From Propionibacteriaceae bacterium (GTDB lineage: Bacteria > Actinomycetota > Actinomycetes > Propionibacteriales > Propionibacteriaceae), in assembly GCA_031287505.1 (NCBI GenBank), contig JAITSW010000230.1, positions 1-5,502 of the forward strand: 5,502 nucleotides of DNA. The letters are read 5' to 3'. Numbering within the stretch: position 1 is the first letter of the stretch; every line of letters begins with the position of its first letter. Positions 2,768 through 5,502 of this stretch are shown one piece after another. The notes under the pieces were generated by a model, which saw only the letters and a program-made list of their open reading frames with translations, was not told where the DNA came from and made no database searches. The position numbers and the translations under genes are program-made.

Positions 2768-5502
2768 ATGTTGAGTACAGCGCACCGGGCGGCAGCTCGC
2801 TTTCAGGCACCAAATATCGAAGCCTTGGCGAGCCAACTGGTTACGCGTTGGGCTGGGCCGGCGGACGCCGGCGATGCCATAGATCCTTTTGCTTTTGATA
2901 TCTGCGTGATCCCAAACCTTGCCATGGCCAGATGGCTGAGCCAGTTCTTCGCCACTCGCCAATCGGTGTGTGCCGGAATCGATTTCCCCACCATCGGCCG
3001 CTTCGAGCGAGATACCTTGGGCGAGGGTATTACCTCTTGGCAGCCGGAAAAATTGGTTTGGCAGATCCGCCGGGGAATCTACGAAGACGACAGTGCCGAG
3101 TTGGGCGAGCTCCGCGCCCATTTGCTCACCCTGCGGCAGCCGTACACCGCCTTAGCCCAAATCGCCCGCAATTTCGCCCGCTACGCCCACTACCGGCCCG
3201 AACTGGTATCACAGTGGCGAAACGGCATTGATGTGGACGGTAGCGGCAATCCCCATGAAAACGCGGCTTGGCAGGCCTATTTATGGCGGCTTATCCGGCT
3301 TCGAACAGGTGGCAGAGATGCAGTTGAGCTCTATGGGGAGGCGCTAGCCGGGCTCGCTGATTCGCAGCCTGCTCTCGGCAGCACGCGTATCGCCCTCTTT
3401 GCACTCCCAGGCATTTCCCCGCTGCGGCAACAATTTGTGTCCGCATTGGGAGATTTCACCCAAGTGGATGTTTTTGAAATCACCCACGATGCCACCACAG
3501 CGTCAAGTTGTCCCAAGGCCGGCGACTTCGTGCCCAAAGACTCGCTTTTGCATCAGCTTCAAGCTCCGGCAGCGGGCACTTGCCCGCCGCCGGTCGCCGT
3601 CGATGACGATTCTGTGCAATTCCACCTCTCCCACGGGTTGGATCGCCAAGTTGAGGTGTTGCGCGACGTTCTGGGCAGATTGTTCATGGCAGATCCGACT
3701 TTGGAGCCCAGAGACGTTGCAGTTTTGACTCCGGACGTGGATTTGGCAGCTCCCCTGATCGACGCAACGTTTAGCGACAAGGTGGGGCGTCCAACGATAG
3801 GCGCCGCCTTCCGAGTGCAAACGGCTGGGAGGGCCTTAGCGCGTGTGAATCCATTTGCCGAGGTGTTATTGCGCGTCTTGAAGCTGCCAGACACCCGTTT
3901 CACCGTTTCCGATTTCCTAGATTTTGCGGCGCTCGCGCCCATATCGAGCAAATTCCGTTTTGATGATGCCGCCCGCCTCGAAAAGCTGATTCGGCGCGCC
4001 GAGATCAAATGGGGGCTCGACGATACCCATTTAGGCCGTTTTGGCTTGGAGCAATTCCCGCAAAACACCTGGGTGCACGGTTTGCAGCGGCTCCTGCTCG
4101 GAGTCGCGCTCTCTGCCGATGATTTGGCCTTCGCCGGCCGAGTTTTTCCAGTCGACGATGTGGATTCGTCCGATGTGAGGACACTGGGGCTGCTCAGCGA
4201 GCTTATTGGGCGGATAAACCGTCTCGCGCATGAGTGCGAATCACCTTGTTCGACAACCGAGTGGGGCGCGCGCTGTCTTACAATCCTCACCGAGCTCACC
4301 GCACCCGGGGTGGAAGATCAAGATGACCTGCACTGGGTTACCAGCCAGCTTTCAACACTGGTCGACGAGGGAGCCGGCACCCAAGAGGTGTCGAGGCACG
4401 AAGTCGTCGCCGTGCTCGAACAACGGCTGTCCTTCTCATCCTTGCGGGCAAGATTCTCAAATGGCTCACTGCTGGTTGCCAATCTGGACGACCTGCGCGC
4501 TGTGCCACATCGGGTGGTCTGCCTCCTGGGGTGGGACGCATCCCGCTACCCGCATACCGTTCGAAGCGATGGAAACGATCTATTGCGTATGGCACCACAG
4601 CCAGGTGACCCAGATCGAGCCGCCGCTGACCGTGAAGCTCTGTTTGACGCCGTTGCGGCAGCCCGCGAAAAGCTCGTCGTCGTCTGCCAGGGACGCAGTG
4701 AAAACACCAACCTCGAGGTGCCGCTCGCCGCACCGCTGGCTGGGTTGCAAAGCCGGTTGCGCCAGCTAGTCGAAGCAGGAAGTGCCGATCCGCAGCGGCT
4801 GTGGCGGCAAATCAACCATCAATATCCATTGCAGTCCTTCAGCCCGCGGAATTATCTAGACGATTCGTGGAGGAGTTTTGATTCAGACGGCTACAGCGGA
4901 GCCAGGGTTCTGGCCTGGTCTGACACACGGCAAAAAACATCGACTTGCGCCAAAACAGTCGACTTGGCCGCAAGCGGCTCCCCCGATAAGTCGACACCCA
5001 TCGAAGTAAGCCTTGACGACCTCATTTCCTTCTATCGGGATCCCGCCAAATACCTGTTGCACAACCAGGCCGGGATTTCTTCAGATTCCGCTGCGAAATC
5101 CGAAGAAATCGCGTTGACTCTTGACGGCCTAGCCCGTCATTCGCTGGGAGAGGCGGCACTTTCTTGGCGGAAAGCCGGGCATAGTTTTGAGAAGATCGCC
5201 AATGCCTTATGGCGCTGGGGGAAGCTACCTCCGAGCCGGCTCGGACGAGCCGAACTCCAACAAACCATTGAAAACACCGCTGCCCTCGAATCAGCGGTAA
5301 AGGGAATTTGGGACAAAGACCTCCATAAGCTTGCCCTAGAGTTGCACCCCGCACCCGTTGATGCCGCAGGGTCTGGCTGGCATGTCATCGGTCAGGTGCT
5401 TAGCTTGGCCCACAGCGTTCCCGTTGTCGGATACAGCAAGATGAAAGATGCCCAGGTGCTGACTTCCTGGGTTCAATTATTGGCGCTGGCCGCTTCCGGC
5501 TC
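2768..5502 (+). CDS. recC: RecC, gamma subunit of exodeoxyribonuclease V (RecBCD), partial at 3' end
   Basis: The frame is open from ATG 2768 to the right edge (911 full codons plus 2 bases). RecC is the non-catalytic subunit of RecBCD. It splits the DNA strands, feeds them to RecB and RecD and scans for Chi. Blocks matching E. coli RecC include DPFAFDICVIPNLAMARWL (39-57), IDFP (71-74), YRPELVSQW (142-150), AWQAYLW (167-173), LDRQVEVLRD (291-300), DPTLEPRDVAVLTPDVD (309-325), RFTVSDFLDF (377-386), IKWGLDD (413-419), VPHRVVCLLG (579-588), GDPDRAAADREALF (613-626), QGRS (641-644) and FSPRNY (691-696). VSLDDLISFYRDP (747-759) opens the nuclease-like C-terminal domain. About 200 residues are missing beyond the window. 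An internal segment around 241-256 looks deleted compared with E. coli. An in-frame stop at 2726-2728 limits the N-terminus, and ATG 2768 gives a start matching the family. recB and recD probably follow downstream (inference). Confidence 0.93.
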   Translation, partial: MLSTAHRAAARFQAPNIEALASQLVTRWAGPADAGDAIDPFAFDICVIPNLAMARWLSQFFATRQSVCAGIDFPTIGRFERDTLGEGITSWQPEKLVWQIRRGIYEDDSAELGELRAHLLTLRQPYTALAQIARNFARYAHYRPELVSQWRNGIDVDGSGNPHENAAWQAYLWRLIRLRTGGRDAVELYGEALAGLADSQPALGSTRIALFALPGISPLRQQFVSALGDFTQVDVFEITHDATTASSCPKAGDFVPKDSLLHQLQAPAAGTCPPPVAVDDDSVQFHLSHGLDRQVEVLRDVLGRLFMADPTLEPRDVAVLTPDVDLAAPLIDATFSDKVGRPTIGAAFRVQTAGRALARVNPFAEVLLRVLKLPDTRFTVSDFLDFAALAPISSKFRFDDAARLEKLIRRAEIKWGLDDTHLGRFGLEQFPQNTWVHGLQRLLLGVALSADDLAFAGRVFPVDDVDSSDVRTLGLLSELIGRINRLAHECESPCSTTEWGARCLTILTELTAPGVEDQDDLHWVTSQLSTLVDEGAGTQEVSRHEVVAVLEQRLSFSSLRARFSNGSLLVANLDDLRAVPHRVVCLLGWDASRYPHTVRSDGNDLLRMAPQPGDPDRAAADREALFDAVAAAREKLVVVCQGRSENTNLEVPLAAPLAGLQSRLRQLVEAGSADPQRLWRQINHQYPLQSFSPRNYLDDSWRSFDSDGYSGARVLAWSDTRQKTSTCAKTVDLAASGSPDKSTPIEVSLDDLISFYRDPAKYLLHNQAGISSDSAAKSEEIALTLDGLARHSLGEAALSWRKAGHSFEKIANALWRWGKLPPSRLGRAELQQTIENTAALESAVKGIWDKDLHKLALELHPAPVDAAGSGWHVIGQVLSLAHSVPVVGYSKMKDAQVLTSWVQLLALAASG

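Noticed and set aside
2624..3121. A 166-residue N-terminal extension of the helicase reading frame upstream of ATG 2623
   Set aside because: It has no similarity to SF1 helicases, it runs antisense to the conserved recC N-terminus, and the family N-terminus fits the start at 2623.
3559..4299. A 246-codon minus-strand open frame
   Set aside because: It is entirely antisense to well-conserved recC blocks. Its Ser/Arg/Lys-rich composition is typical of a shadow frame, and no family is recognisable.
4230..4769. A 179-codon plus-strand open frame
   Set aside because: It overlaps recC in another frame, where recC matches known RecC landmarks such as VVCLLG and the GDPDRAAADRE block.
2768..5502. 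AdnA/AdnB rather than RecC
   Set aside because: AdnAB subunits carry active Walker motifs near the N-terminus, and this frame has none. It matches RecC block by block.
1..5502. CRISPR array, insertion sequence, tRNA or rRNA genes
   Set aside because: I saw no regularly spaced repeats, transposase motifs, terminal inverted repeats with target duplications, or structural RNA signatures in the window.

Overview
The window looks like a chromosomal segment of an Actinomycetota genome of moderate G+C. The three genes with recognisable products all have their closest known relatives in that phylum. They are a stand-alone TOMM/ThiF-like protein, a UvrD2-type superfamily 1 helicase and a RecC subunit. 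The species cannot be named from the sequence.

Layout. Positions 2-85 hold the last 27 codons of an unidentified forward gene. After a 128-bp gap comes a forward gene (214-1041, 275 aa) resembling the cyclodehydratase/leader-binding-like family that often sits near uvrD2 in actinobacteria. It converges on a reverse-strand helicase gene (1166-2623, 485 aa). The 124-bp convergent gap carries a tandem repeat, a strong hairpin and two copies of a 14-bp direct repeat, one of which overlaps a stop codon. The helicase gene is divergent from a long forward reading frame that starts at 2768 and is still open at the right edge. That frame is recC, the gamma subunit of exonuclease V, with 911 codons visible.

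How the genes relate. The helicase and RecC are both DNA repair or recombination proteins, and they share a 144-bp divergent control region. That region is the most unusual part of the window. It contains a 38-bp imperfect inverted repeat (26 of 38 positions identical) centred almost exactly between the two start codons. Each gene therefore carries a copy of the same leader, reading towards its own ATG. Each copy contains AGG, a short A-rich spacer and then ATG-TCN-TAG, which could be a two-codon leader ORF (Met-Ser-stop), or the block could be a paired operator.

Both repair proteins look pared down. The helicase keeps all the SF1A motifs, but only about 22 residues replace the 2B subdomain, and it lacks the Cys-rich and HRDC tail of UvrD2. 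RecC keeps its landmark blocks but lacks the NPLLASWG-type segment and about 70 residues around it, compared with the E. coli protein as I remember it. These comparisons are from memory and need an alignment.
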